From assembly GCA_033398695.1 (NCBI GenBank), contig JAWKAU010000238.1, forward strand, positions 115,001-179,000: a stretch of 64,000 nucleotides of DNA, written 5' to 3'. Made by a program: the position numbers and the translations under genes. Source of the DNA: Orobanche coerulescens. Taxonomy: Eukaryota > Streptophyta > Magnoliopsida > Lamiales > Orobanchaceae. Below are positions 1-9,625 of the stretch, in pieces. Positions within the stretch are counted from its first letter, which is position 1; each line of letters begins with the position of its first letter. The notes below the pieces were generated by a model that was not told where the DNA came from, did no database searches, and saw only the letters and a list, made by a program, of their open reading frames with translations.

Positions 1-19
1 TGCCAAAGATCAATAACTT

Positions 20-33
20 GGGCTCCGATGCCA
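20..33 (-). promoter_or_regulatory. Primer-binding site (tRNA-iMet), element 1
   Basis: On the minus strand this reads TGGCATCGGAGCCC, close to the plant initiator-Met PBS TGGTATCAGAGCCC, and it lies 4 nt from the LTR end. A CCCAAG ... CTTTGG inverted repeat follows, as in the related elements. Confidence 0.75.
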
Positions 34-37
34 CTTA

Positions 38-955
38 TGATACGAATTCTCACTGGTTATGCGAATTCGCTATCGATACAGCGGAAGGCTTTTTGATGCA
101 CGGAAGCTATCGACAAGAAACTGTCGGGAACTAGTGACAATACCGCTACAAGAATAATATCAAGAGTGATGAAGGCGGTAATTCGATACAGCCACAAGAC
201 AGGAATTTGGTCCAAATGAAAAGACTCGAAACAGCACGTTTCGTTCGGGAGCGAATTTAAGACAGGAAACACGTTCGAAGGATCGAACAACACTTTGTAC
301 GAAATATTGAACAAGTATAAAACTGTATTGAAAAATAAACAGAATATCGAAACAAGATATGAACAGATGTTTTATCAAATTAGACCTATAATTTGATAAA
401 GTGATTTCTCCTCAAGACCTATTGAGAATCAATCAGATTAGTATTCGAAACGCGTCGAATAAAAACCAAGTTTTTGATGAAAAGCATTCACCAGGAAAAA
501 CACAAAGTGTTCTCAATTCTTCAACATTCAATAATCGTTCATTACAACTCTACTGCCACTATTTATAGGCAAAAGCAGCCTGACACGATAACTTAAACTA
601 ATACAAGCTGAGCTTAGAATAATAAAAGATAATAAAAAGGTTCTTCATGTCACTTGTTGACAAAAGTAAAAGTTGGGTCTTGTCTCCAAGTTGAAGTTTG
701 ACAGCCGCCCTTTTTGCCAAGAATCCTGCTGCTTTTGTAAGAGAAAGCTGAACATTCTTTTATTGTTTAATTGCCACTTGAATTTCCTCCCCTCCCCAAG
801 ATGCAAGTTGTCTTTAAGTTACCCCAATTCCGATTATCAATGTAACTCCAGGCCTCGTTTCAGTTCTCTCGCCCAAGTACGTTGGAGTATGGTCGAGGTG
901 TTTTATGTCAATTCTTACTTCGTCTTCTTCACACGGAATAGTCGGTTTCGTATCA
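38..955 (-). repeat. 5' LTR of element 1
   Basis: 918-bp LTR bounded by TGATACG and CGTATCA. The minus strand carries a TATA box (CCTATAAATAG, 559-570) and, downstream of it, the two TAGGTC-loop hairpins (409-428 and 372-399). The U3 start on the minus strand encodes the C-terminal tail with the LTR-encoded TYLGE motif. A small ORF at 673-978 is an artefact of reading this LTR antisense. Confidence 0.85.
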
Positions 956-958
956 ATT

Positions 959-1137
959 ATGGATCTCAACGACGCTGATTTCTTGGCAAAACTTCGCGAC
1001 GCATTGCGTGACGTACCAGAACAACGCGACCAGCGTTGGCAACCTAGGCGTGGTGACTATGAATGACCCTCACGCCATGTCGAAGAGTTCAAGGTGAACG
1101 AGCTTCCGGAGTTCATTGGCGGGACAGACCCTGAAGT
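959..1137 (+). pseudogene. gag: Element A gag, N-terminal fragment
   Basis: The ATG at 959 begins MDLNDADFLAKLRDALRD, matching the Gag starts of the other gag-pol copies (MDFS...FLMKLRDAL). One base of surplus near 1064 gives a premature TGA, after which the frame resumes as SRHVEEFKVNELPEFIGGTDPEV. The gene is then cut by element B. The remaining Gag lies at 15946-16735. This is the capsid-type N-terminal region of a retrotransposon Gag. Confidence 0.8.
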
Positions 1138-2305
1138 TGATGCGAATTATCCCGGAAAGTGGATACGTATCGTTCGGAGTATATGTAGGAATATCGTAGC
1201 GGAAGTCTTTTTACGAGTATGGGTGTTTTTGGATGTATTTTGTAGGAGTAATAATGAATATGACAATGAAAATTCGAACAAATGAAAAATAGAAGTAATA
1301 TCGGAAAAGTGATTATATCGATCAAGAAGACTTGAACGATCAAGAACAAAAGTTTATCGAATTAGACCTATAATTCGATAAGGTGATTTCTTCTTAAGAC
1401 CTATTGAGAATCAATCGGATTAATACTCGAAAACGCGTCGAATAAAAATCAAGTTTCGGTAAAAATCATTTACCAATGATAGAAACACAAAGTGTATTCT
1501 TTCACATTCAAATTCATAATACTGTGTAATTACAAGACTTATCAAAGCCTATTTATAGGGAAAAAAACTAACTCTACCTATAACAATAAAAAAACAATTC
1601 AAAGATTATAAAATCTTTGAATAATCAAAACAAATCAACATAAAATACAAAAAGGGAACACAAATCAAATAAAAGGGAGACACAATCCCTCAAATAAGTA
1701 AAGAAAGAAAAAGAGGACAAAAATACACAAAAGTGTATAAAATATGGGGCTGCCGGCAGGGACTCGACCGTGTCCCGTGACACGGCCGCGGCGCGATCGA
1801 CATGCGCCGTCAGGGACTCGACACGGGCGCGGCGGTGACAAGGACATCGGCAGTGACTCGAACGTGTCCGCTTGACACGGTCGTGGCGCGACAGGGACGT
1901 CCGACAGTGACTCGACGCGATAGGGATGTTCGGCGTGGACTCGATCGTTTCCTGGAACACGGTCGGGCGTCTGGGCAGTGGGTTTCGGTAGTTGTGGGCG
2001 AGTAGGAGTCGGCCGTGTCTCCTGGCACGGTCGGGTTCGGCCGACAACGACCTTGGTTATTCCGGACGAGCAAGACTCGACCGTGCCGGACGACACGGCC
2101 GAGTTCGGTCGGCAGTGCTCGCCATTTTCCGGCAGGGTGACATTTTCCGGCAGGCGATGACATTTTCCGGTAGGTTGTGTCTTTTTCCAGCTTGTGTCTA
2201 TTTTCTCGCCTAAAAATGTCGTCGTATGTGCATGACGCGTTGTAAGGCCGTTTATTTTGATCCTTGCTCCGTCTTTTTCATTTTGACTGGTTAATTTCGT
2301 ATCAT
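1138..2305 (-). repeat. 3' LTR of element B
   Basis: 1168-bp LTR. On the minus strand a TATA box (CCCTATAAATAG, 1549-1560) precedes the twin hairpins (about 1393-1412 and 1354-1381). The U3 half (about 1740-2160) is very GC-rich and packed with CCGTG/CACGG inverted repeats. A minus-strand pyrimidine-side PPT lies at 2306-2320. Confidence 0.85.
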
Positions 2306-2975
2306 CCCCTCCCTCTTTAAAAGGAATTGTCCTCAATTCCGAACTTCCTTCGTCATCAAGATAATTAATTAAAGCCTCTAAGTACTTGATCTCGAAAATG
2401 TCTGCAGTGCGTACATGGCCCAAAATCTTGAGACGATAGGTAGTGAGGGCCCCTCGAGAATCACCAAAATAACTATCATTATTAATAAAATAATAATAAT
2501 TATTCTGTGAGGCAAAATCTTTATCATCGTGGTTGAACTCATTGGATGCAATTTCAAGAACCAAGAAAATTGCCTCGGAATCACCTTTCACATCAAAATA
2601 TTGGGAAGGCTCGTCTTTAGGCTCGGTATCATAAACAGGAACCACTGGGTAAATATAGCACCGTTCTTCATCTTTATCAAAAATAGGTGGCCCATCATAA
2701 TCATGGATTTCATGAAGCATGGTTGTGGGGATGTGGATTATGGTGGATGACTGGTGGTCCATCGTGGCGGCGGTCGTGTGGCATGGTGGTTGTGAGACAT
2801 GGGAAGCTGGATCTCGATCCGGTACTGCTGTTATAGCGACAATCAGGGCTGCCAAGACTGGGGAAGATGGCGGTGGGGGCACAGGTAAATTGTCGTCATC
2901 CCATTGACAAGAACTGTCAAAAACTCCATCAATGGCGGTAGCCAAGTGAGACCAGAAGAAATCAAATTCCTCCAT
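1665..2975 (-). CDS. Element B single ORF: X-module protein running into the LTR
   Basis: A 436-codon open frame. The ATG at 2975 follows the PBS by about 90 nt, the position of gag in the related elements. Residues 1-150 are Pro/acidic and match nothing I recognise. Residues about 155-225 are the X module (NYYYFINNDSYF, GDSRG, TTYRLKILGHVRTADIFEI, YLEALINYLDDEG), ending [12 protein letters not shown] at the PPT. From about residue 226 the frame is LTR-encoded (TTFLGEK, then Arg/Pro-rich sequence read from the GC palindromes). X is shared with elements D, F, H and J. There is no zinc knuckle and no enzyme motif. The function is unknown: it could be a Gag substitute or a remnant frame kept for the cis sites. 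The LTR-encoded Arg-rich end may be meaningless. Confidence 0.6.
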   Translation of the reverse strand: MEEFDFFWSHLATAIDGVFDSSCQWDDDNLPVPPPPSSPVLAALIVAITAVPDRDPASHVSQPPCHTTAATMDHQSSTIIHIPTTMLHEIHDYDGPPIFDKDEERCYIYPVVPVYDTEPKDEPSQYFDVKGDSEAIFLVLEIASNEFNHDDKDFASQNNYYYFINNDSYFGDSRGALTTYRLKILGHVRTADIFEIKYLEALINYLDDEGSSELRTIPFKEGGDDTKLTSQNEKDGARIKINGLTTRHAHTTTFLGEKIDTSWKKTQPTGKCHRLPENVTLPENGEHCRPNSAVSSGTVESCSSGITKVVVGRTRPCQETRPTPTRPQLPKPTAQTPDRVPGNDRVHAEHPYRVESLSDVPVAPRPCQADTFESLPMSLSPPRPCRVPDGACRSRRGRVTGHGRVPAGSPIFYTLLCIFVLFFFLYLFEGLCLPFI

Positions 2976-3061
2976 TTTAGTTCCAGAATCGGTATGGCTA
3001 GAATCAAGAGATATTTCTTTGACAAGAAATCGTTGAATAAATCGCCCAATGAAATGACCCT

Positions 3062-3075
3062 GGGCTCCGATACCA
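3062..3075 (-). promoter_or_regulatory. Primer-binding site, element B
   Basis: The minus strand reads TGGTATCGGAGCCC, one mismatch from the initiator-Met PBS, 4 nt from the LTR end at 3080. Confidence 0.85.
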
Positions 3076-3079
3076 CTTA

Positions 3080-3942
3080 TGATGCGAATTATCCCAGAAA
3101 GTGGATACGTATCGTTCGGAGTATATGTAGGAATATCGTAGCGGAAGTCTTTTTACGAGTATGGGTGTTTTTGGATGTATTTTGTAGGAGTAATATCGAA
3201 TATGACAATAAAAATCCGAACAAATGAAAAATGAAAGTAATATCGAAAAAATGATAATATGGATCAAGAAGACTTGAACGATCAAGAACAAAGGTTTATC
3301 GAATTAGACCTATAATTCGATAAGGTGATTTCTTCTCAAGACCTATTGAGAATCAATCGGATTGATACTCGAAAACGCGTCGAATAAAAATCAAGTTTCG
3401 GTAAAAATCATTTACCGATGATAGAAACACAAAGTGTATTCTTTCACATTCAAATTCATAATACTGCAATTACAAGACTTATCAAAGCCTATTTATACGG
3501 AAAAAAACTAACTCTACCTATAACAATAAAAAAAACAATTCAAAGATTATAAAATCTTTAAATAATCAAAACAAATCAACATAAAATACAAAAAGGGAAC
3601 ACAAATCAAATAAAAGGGAGACACAATCCCTCAAATAAGTAAAGAAAGAAAAAGAGGACAAAAATACACAAAAGTGTATAAAATATGGGGCTGCCGGCAG
3701 GGACTCGCCCGTGTCTCGTGACACGGCCGCGGCGCGGTCGACAGGCGCCGACAGGGACTCGACACGGGCACGGCGCTGACAAGGACGTCGGCAGTGACTC
3801 AACCGTGTCCGCTTGACACGGTCGCGGCGCGATAGGGACGTCCGACAGTGACTCGTCTGACAGTAACTCGGCGCGATAGGGACGTTCGGCGTGGACTCGA
3901 TCGTGTCCTGGAACACGGTCGGGCGTCTGGGTAGTAGGTTTC
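3080..3942 (-). repeat. 5' LTR of element B, first part
   Basis: Near-identical to 1138-2000. It is interrupted after GTTTC (3938-3942) by element C and resumes at 15623 with the same GTTTC. It contains the minus-strand TATA region and the twin hairpins. Confidence 0.85.
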
Positions 3943-4267
3943 TGATACGGAATCATTTGATATGAACGAAGAAGACGAAGTAAGGATCGATATAAATGAC
4001 CTTACTACACGCCATGCACGGGCTACTACGTATTTAGGCGAGAAAACGGACATAAGACGTGGAGTCTCGGTCTCAGCCGTGTCATATAACATGGCCCGTG
4101 TCATGCTATGCCGGAAGGTCGACAATCGACCGGAAAATGGACGAACTGCCGGAAAAATCACCACCGGCCGGAAAATTCACCACCTGCCGAATCGCCGACG
4201 CCGCCACCACCACCTGCCGGAATCGCCGACACTGCCATTGAATCGCCGATCACTGCCGAGCGAATCC

Positions 4268-4514
4268 GGCCGTGTCATCCGACACGGCCCGTGCCGAGGT
4301 GTCCTGGATAATGAAATCTCGCTGCCGACCGAACCCGACCGTGTCATCCGACACGGCCCGTGCCGACACAACCCGACCGTGCCAGGCAACACGGCCGAGT
4401 CACACTCTTCCGGATAGTACAATTCCCGCTGTCCGACCAACCCGACCGTGCCAGGCGACACGGTCGAGTCCTCGCTGCCAGATGCACGCCATGGCCGTGC
4501 CGATCGGCACGGCC
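4268..4514. repeat. Cluster of GC-rich palindromes in U3 (element C)
   Basis: Five inverted repeats built on CCGTG/CACGG: 4268-4289 (9-bp arms, loop ATCC), 4339-4356 (7-bp arms, loop ATCC), 4377-4394, 4444-4465 (7-bp arms) and a perfect 22-bp palindrome at 4493-4514 with half-site GGCCGTGCCGA. The same cluster occurs in the other LTR of C, in both LTRs of F, and in reverse orientation in B. Flanking sequence is AT-rich. Confidence 0.8.
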
Positions 4515-4884
4515 GTGTCCTGGCATCAAAGAAATGCCATTATTGCTCATTTTTTTATTTTTGTTGTTTTCCTCCTCACATGTCATGATTAGACTTGCAT
4601 GTTATGTGGGTGTCTTATATTCATATTGAAGTGTGATTCCCCCTCCCTTTGATTTGATTCCCTTGTATTTTATCTTGTGTTTTGTTTTTCATTTCAAGAT
4701 CATGTGATCTTGTTTGATTCCTTAGTTGCTAAGAAGACGACCATGCTATAAGTAGTCTTGTTGATGCTTTCATTATGGATATTGTATGTTGAAGAAATAA
4801 GAATACACTTGTGTTTTCTTGGTGAATGCTTTTCATCGAAACCTTGGTTATAATTCGACGCGTTTTGAGTTTTAATCGAATCGA

Positions 4885-4941
4885 TTCTCAATAGGTCTTG
4901 AGAAAAGATTATCTTATCAAACTATAGGTCTAGTTTGATAA
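4885..4941 (+). promoter_or_regulatory. Twin TAGGTC-loop hairpins (element C LTR)
   Basis: Hairpin 1 (4885-4904): arms TTCTCAA and TTGAGAA around loop TAGGTC. Hairpin 2 (4914-4941): arms TTATCAAACTA and TAGTTTGATAA around the same loop. They lie about 140 nt downstream of the TATA box, so they should be in the transcribed leader. They recur in the TGATACG LTR families of the window with compensatory stem changes. The role is unknown; packaging, dimerisation or RNA processing are possible. Confidence 0.75.
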
Positions 4942-5101
4942 ATCATTCATATTGTTCTTGTTTATGTAAGCCGAATTGCCCTACTTTCGGTTATATCTTA
5001 CGAGTGTTACACATATACGAGTGTTGTGAGGTAACAAAATATATCCATTTGCATTTTCCGGCGAATTTACGTTCATCTTAATACGTAATTCGTATCATTA
5101 G

Positions 5102-5115
5102 TGGTATCAGAGCCC
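5102..5115 (+). promoter_or_regulatory. Primer-binding site, element C
   Basis: TGGTATCAGAGCCC is the exact plant initiator tRNA-Met PBS, 4 nt after the LTR. CCAAGG, a 6-nt loop and CCTTGG form a hairpin directly downstream. Confidence 0.92.
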
Positions 5116-5179
5116 AAGGCTATTTCCTTGGCAATTTTATTGAAGATTTCTTGTTCAAAACTATCTCTTGATACTTGTT

Positions 5180-6266
5180 ATGGATTTCTCCGATCCCGAT
5201 TTCTTGATGAAACTCCGGGACGCACTAAGCGGTTCACGGAACCACGTATGCAAGCAAGACGCGGGATGACGCACGTCAAATACACCATGCGGATGAGTTT
5301 AAAGTAAACGAACTTCCGGAGTTCGTTGGAGGTACCGATCCCGAAGCTTATTTGGAGTGGGAACGGAAAATTGAACGCATGTTCGAATTCAAAGACCTTA
5401 ACGACGAGAATCATTGCAAATATGCAATTCTCAAGTTAGGGAAGGGTGCTTCTCTTTGGTTCGAAGGAGTAAAGACGCGAAAAACTCGGGAGGGAAAAGC
5501 AAAAATCCGTTCGTGGGACTCTTTAAAAAGAAAACTTCGTAAGAGGTATGTGCCAACATCACACCGGTTAACCTTATACCGGAAGATTGCCGACTTCATG
5601 CAAGGCAAACTAAGTGTCGGTGAATATATTGAAGAGTTCGAAAGTTTGGTCTTGATGGGAGAGCTAGAAGAAAACGAAGAATAAAAGATGTCCCGTTTTT
5701 TACGTGGCTTAAATAAAAACATAGCCAACACGGTGGAGTTATATCCATATGAAGATTTCGATACTTTATGTGGATTATGCATAAAGATAGAAGCCCAAAA
5801 TAAATTGAAGTTTTCAAGACCCGAATTTTCTTCCAAATTCGGGAATCCAAGTGCCGGTTCGAGTTCAGGTACTAAAAGCACCACACCAAGTCATGTCCCT
5901 GTCACGACACCTAAGACTCCCTACGTACCCAAAGAAACAAGTTTGGCGAAGGTACGATGTTTCAAGTGTCAAGGATTCGGCCATTACCAAAACGCATGTC
6001 CGAACAAACGGGTGGTGACACTAAGAGAGGCTCTTGAGGCCCGGGAAGAATTATTGGCCGAGGACGAAGAAGAAAGACTCGGCGACGTGTTTGATGTAAA
6101 CACCGAAGAAGAAGAGGAGTGTGAGGCTTACAATGCTCCGGACTATGACACGAGTCTAGTCCTTCGCACTTTACAAGTCAAGACGGTTTCGAGGGACACG
6201 GAGCAACGAGATCAAATATTCCACACAATGTGTCAAATTAAAGACAAATGGTGTAGTTTGATAATC
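5180..6266 (+). pseudogene. gag: Element C gag (capsid, CCHC) up to the start of protease
   Basis: The ATG at 5180 starts MDFSDPDFLMKLRDAL. The frame is lost in the Arg-rich stretch (about 5230-5300) and recovered as VNELPEFVGGTDPEAYLEWERK. The capsid-like block (CKYAILKLGKGASLWFEG, then RKRYVP) is the retrotransposon Gag domain. An in-frame TAA at 5682 splits it. The C-terminal half (5688-6266) has a perfect zinc knuckle, CFKCQGFGHYQNAC (about 5960-6000), then an acidic linker and the start of protease (DKWCSLI). The gene is cut at 6266 by element D and continues at 11337. Gag forms the virus-like particle and binds element RNA. Confidence 0.85.
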
Positions 6267-6898
6267 TGATACGAATCGGTCAACATCATCAAATACAAAA
6301 AAAAAAGATTATCCGACCAAGCTTGGTTGAGTCGCAGGCATACATAAAATCCTCATGCAAAATACATGGACAAATTACCAATTCTCGCGCGCACGACGAC
6401 TTCGTAGCAGTTTTAGTATTTTGCCCATAACTTTCTCGTCCGAAATCCGATTCAGGTGATTCAAGTGGCCATGGAAATCTAAGAAAGAGAGCTACAAATC
6501 TTATGAAGACCATAGGACCAAATTCGGACCCATTGGATCCCAGAAATGACAAAACCGACAGCATCATATTTGGTCCAAGATCATGAAGATTTTTGTCTCT
6601 CCTAGTTTCAAGACTTGATACGATATCTAATATTCCAATCGAAGAAGCTCCAATAAAAATCGACGTCCACGACGATACGCATGGCCATGCATCATTATAC
6701 CTGGGAGAAAAGAATACGCGGATTGGAGTTACGTTGTTAATCGGAACAGGAGTAACGTAAAACTCAACGACGGAATCGGTCCGAAAGCATGTAAATTCGG
6801 CCAAGACATGCTTGAAAGGGACCTCACTTGACTTCATATCTTTAACAAGATAATGAAGTTATTCTCCTTCCCCACCATGATGACAAACGGCCAAAACA

Positions 6899-7206
6899 CA
6901 AGATTGGAAGAAGACTTTCATCCTTCATGTCACTTTCCCTCATGTCATAGTCACCCTAATAATTCCAAAGGGGCTTGATACCATAATCCACCATGATACC
7001 TCACGTAAGAAACATAAAGATTAGATGAAGACTTTCATCCTTCATGTCACTTTCCCTCATGTCATAGTCACCCTAATAATTCCAAAGGGGCTTGATATCA
7101 TAATCCACCATGATACCTCACGTAAGAAACATAAAGATTAGATGAAGACTTTCATCCTTCATGTCACTTTCCCTCATGTCATAGTCACCCTAATAAATCC
7201 AAAGGG
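6899..7206 (+). repeat. ~120-bp tandem repeat in element D LTR
   Basis: About 2.6 copies of a 120-bp unit. Each begins near AGATTAGATGAAGACTTTC and includes TTTCCCTCATGTCATAGTC and GGGGCTTGATATCATAATCC. The same array is in the 3' LTR (10258-10570). Confidence 0.85.
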
Positions 7207-7462
7207 GCTTGATATCATAATCCTCCTAATCACTCCTTGAAGAAGCTCGGCCGATTTGAAGCTTGCAAGGAGGATATTTGGTGAAGATTTTCTTCATGTC
7301 ACCATCACCATAATAAGTCCAAGATTCATCAAGGATTTCTTCATGTCATAATCACCATAATCAAACCAAGATCTTGATATCTCCTCCTTAGATATTTCGG
7401 CCAAATGGAAGCATGTTAGGAAGTTTCATTTCTCGTTTTGTTGTATTTTCTTACGGTTGGAA

Positions 7463-7480
7463 ACTACTATATATAGTAGT
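7463..7480. promoter_or_regulatory. Palindromic TATA box (element D 5' LTR)
   Basis: ACTACTATATATAGTAGT is a perfect 18-bp inverted repeat with the TATA core at its centre. It is the likely core promoter of the LTR. Exact copies lie at 10822-10839, 23838-23855, 34835-34852, 39303-39320 and 55265-55282. Confidence 0.7.
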
Positions 7481-7607
7481 ACTTGTAACATTTGTAAAAA
7501 AAGCTTGAAGTTTAATAAACCTTGTATTTCTTTGAAATATACGTTGAACGAGTTCAACAAAACTTTAGTTATTATTTCGACGCGTCTCGAGATTATAACT
7601 TGATCAA

Positions 7608-7665
7608 TTCTCAATAGGTCTTGGGAAGAGATTACTTTTATCGAGTTATAGGTCTAGTTCGATAA
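7608..7665 (+). promoter_or_regulatory. Twin TAGGTC-loop hairpins (element D 5' LTR)
   Basis: Hairpin 1 has arms TTCTCAA and TTGGGAA (one U.G pair). Hairpin 2 has arms TTATCGAGTTA and TAGTTCGATAA, whose two non-Watson-Crick positions are G.U and U.G if this strand is RNA. Loop TAGGTC in both. Upstream lie two more inverted repeats: GTTGAAC-GA-GTTCAAC and GACGCGTC. Confidence 0.75.
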
Positions 7666-7973
7666 AACACATCCAAATCCGTATACACTACTACCTCACG
7701 GCCGAAATCCATTTAAGTTCGCCACCCCTTGTATTTTTCGAGTGACACTTTGATAATCGTCAAGACATAATAATCTTCCGTTGTATTTCATACGCATTAC
7801 GTCGTAATTCGTATCATCTTCTTGTTCGATATTTTTATTGTTATATCCGATATTATTCACATACAAAATACATCCGAAAAACTCCATATTCGTAAAAGCC
7901 TTCCGCTATCATACACTTACATATACTCCGACCGATACGTATCCACCTCTCCCCGGATAATTCGTATCATAAG

Positions 7974-7987
7974 TGGTATCGGAGCCC
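7974..7987 (+). promoter_or_regulatory. Primer-binding site, element D
   Basis: TGGTATCGGAGCCC, one mismatch from the initiator-Met PBS. Directly downstream CCCAAGG, loop TCATCT and CCTTGGG form a 7-bp hairpin. Confidence 0.88.
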
Positions 7988-8303
7988 AAGGTCATCTCCT
8001 TGGGCGATCAACTATATTCACCGAATTTTTTTTTTTGTTGAAACCTTCTTGGGTTGTTCTTCACGGTTAGAAGAATTTTCGCATAACATTGGCAGATTAG
8101 CGCAATCGGAAGAAAACAAAGTTTCCCGTGGATTCGACCGTTGGATCATCACGAAATTTTGACAAAGGTAAGGCAACTCATTGAACTACAGTCTGAACGG
8201 TGGAGATCAGATTCTTTGATCATCTTCTTGGTTCATTCTTCACGGATTTCTTGGAAAATTTTCTGTCCGATTTCTTGTCAAGAACTATCTCTTGATTCTT
8301 GTT

Positions 8304-9625
8304 ATGGAATTCTCCGAGCTCGATTTCTTGATGACACTCCGTGACGCACTAAACGGCTTACCGGAGCGACGTATGCAAGAAAGACGCAGAGACGATGCCA
8401 ACGATATTGATTTCTTGGCCAAATTCCGCAGCATACCGGAATTTCACGGAGATAGTGATCCAAATGCGTGCATAGATTGGCTTGCTTGTGAGGAGCACTC
8501 GGACTTCAAGGCTGCCCGATCAACCGCCGCGTTTCGTTGGTGGCAAGGCGCCCGCGGTAGTGCCGCCGTCTGGTGGCAAAATCAAATTGATCCGTTCACA
8601 ACAACGTAAGCCTAAAATCCAAGATTGGCTTAAATTCAAAAATATTTCAATCGAAGGTTCAAATCCCCATCTTACCACCAATCCTTCGACGCCCCACCAC
8701 CGGCATTCGATCTAAGGTCTTCCTCCATCAAGGAATTCCCAATGAATCTTTTTCGATGAAGACAATGTCCCTACGGTCATTTTCAATGAAGTAGACGAGA
8801 CAGAGTTTTCAACGGAGCAATTCAACGAAGAAGATGAGTTGAGCCGTGTCTCCCTAGTCGACGAACCTAGATCTTGCTACTTTGATCATGGGCTAGTTGG
8901 TTGTGTTGGTCAAATTGACCAAAACGGACCAAATTATTTTAGTAACGCGAAACAAGATCACGGCCTTATGCTTTCTGAAACGGCTAATCTTGAAGATGAA
9001 CTCTTTGTCACCGATTTACTTTGATATGACGTAATTTCTGCGGCATTTTTGATGACAAAGAAGATGATGGTTGGAGTCGAACTACCCTATCGGAGCAAAG
9101 TGGTTCGTGTGACTTTGTTGCGGTACGAAACGAGCTTATTGGATTAATTTTTGATGAGACATTATTGGAGGAGCACAGCAATATTGAAACGGAGTGTTGG
9201 TTAGATTATGACGGACCGCCAGCATTTGATGAGGAACCAATTGATGAAAAGGAATCCGTAATAAATCCTATGGTTCCCACCGTAATAAATTCTGTGTTTT
9301 CCATTTTTGATGATGAACCCGAGAAATCAGTGTTTCCAATTCTGGAGGAGGAACCCGATGTGGAGTTAACTGCAGGCCCCATTTCGGATATCCACTCATG
9401 TCATGATATCGGTATTACTCGCGAGTAATTATTATTATTTAATTAAAAATGATAGTTATTTTGTTGGTGATTCTAGATGGGTCCCCACTACCTATCGTCT
9501 CAAGATTTTGGGTCATGTACGTCTCATGACATCTTCGAGATCAAATACTTAGAGGCTTTAGTTAATTATCTTGGTGACGAAGGGAGTTCGGAATTGAGGA
9601 CAATTCCCTTTAAAGAGAGAGGGTA
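8304..9625 (+). pseudogene. Element D gag-like/X protein, broken
   Basis: The ATG at 8304 (MEFSELDFLMTLRDALNG) opens a diverged Gag: FRSIPEFHGDSDPNACIDWL, then a broken equivalent of the H-element block GSAAVWWQKLKQ ... NRRF, a capsid-type Gag signature. Several frame breaks lie around 8490-8760. No zinc knuckle follows. An acidic linker with FSIFDDEPEKSVFPI and EEEPDVEL (about 9295-9370) leads to the X module (about 9425-9600) and ends [12 protein letters not shown] at the PPT (9611-9625). Better copies are in H (29702-30999 and 32868-34164). It probably supplied or mimicked Gag while using a partner's enzymes. Confidence 0.75.

Larger units (their letters stand above)
1..955 (-). mobile_element. 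Element 1: left-edge Ty3/gypsy element, 5' end only
   Basis: This is the 5' end of a minus-strand LTR retrotransposon whose body lies left of the window. The LTR (38-955) starts TGATACG and ends CGTATCA on the plus strand, and a PBS lies just to its left in minus orientation. Its U3, read on minus, encodes the same tail as the 3' LTR of element A at 19992-20943 (DTK, TIP, EDEV, TYLGE pattern), so both belong to one LTR family. Immediately to the right is plus-strand gag of element A, so element 1 appears inserted in A's leader just before the gag ATG. The target duplication cannot be checked because the other end is outside the window. Confidence 0.8.
3943..5097 (+). repeat. 5' LTR of element C
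   Basis: 1155 bp from TGATACGG to CGTATCA. U3 begins with a coding tail (ORF open from 3962 to 4417) and carries a GC-rich palindrome cluster (4268-4514). The TATA-like box TATAAGTAG lies at 4747-4755 and the twin hairpins at 4885-4904 and 4914-4941. Confidence 0.9.
6267..7969 (+). repeat. 5' LTR of element D (composite LTR)
   Basis: 1703 bp. It contains a cryptic complete LTR: an internal TGATACG at 6616, resembling the LTR start of element G, and an internal CGTAATTCGTATCA ending at 7816, the LTR end of element H. Outside this core are about 350 bp of added 5' sequence and about 150 bp of added 3' sequence resembling the U5 of element B. Palindromic TATA box at 7463-7480; twin hairpins at 7608-7627 and 7638-7665. 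The same arrangement is present in the 3' LTR. Confidence 0.85.

Noticed and set aside
673..978. 101-codon plus-strand ORF ending in element A's leader
   Set aside because: It reads element 1's LTR antisense and crosses the junction by chance.
1802..2213. Several Arg/Pro-rich ORFs on both strands in the GC-rich U3 (also 4059-4629, 14571-15116, 36003-36430, 52383-52741)
   Set aside because: They follow from the CCGTG/CACGG palindromes, which keep several frames open at once; composition is low-complexity.
4268..4514. Rho-independent terminators from the GC hairpins
   Set aside because: Eukaryotic context, no U-run after the stems.
6289..6837. 182-codon minus-strand ORF in the D LTR, repeated as 209 codons at 9566-10195
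   Set aside because: It is antisense to the LTR-encoded tail of the sense frame and repeats only because the LTR repeats; no domain or start context supports it.
6616..7816. Solo LTR nested in D's LTR
   Set aside because: Flanks (left ...AGACT, right TCTTC...) show no 5-bp duplication, and the same arrangement is in both D LTRs and partly in H and J, so it is part of the LTR structure.
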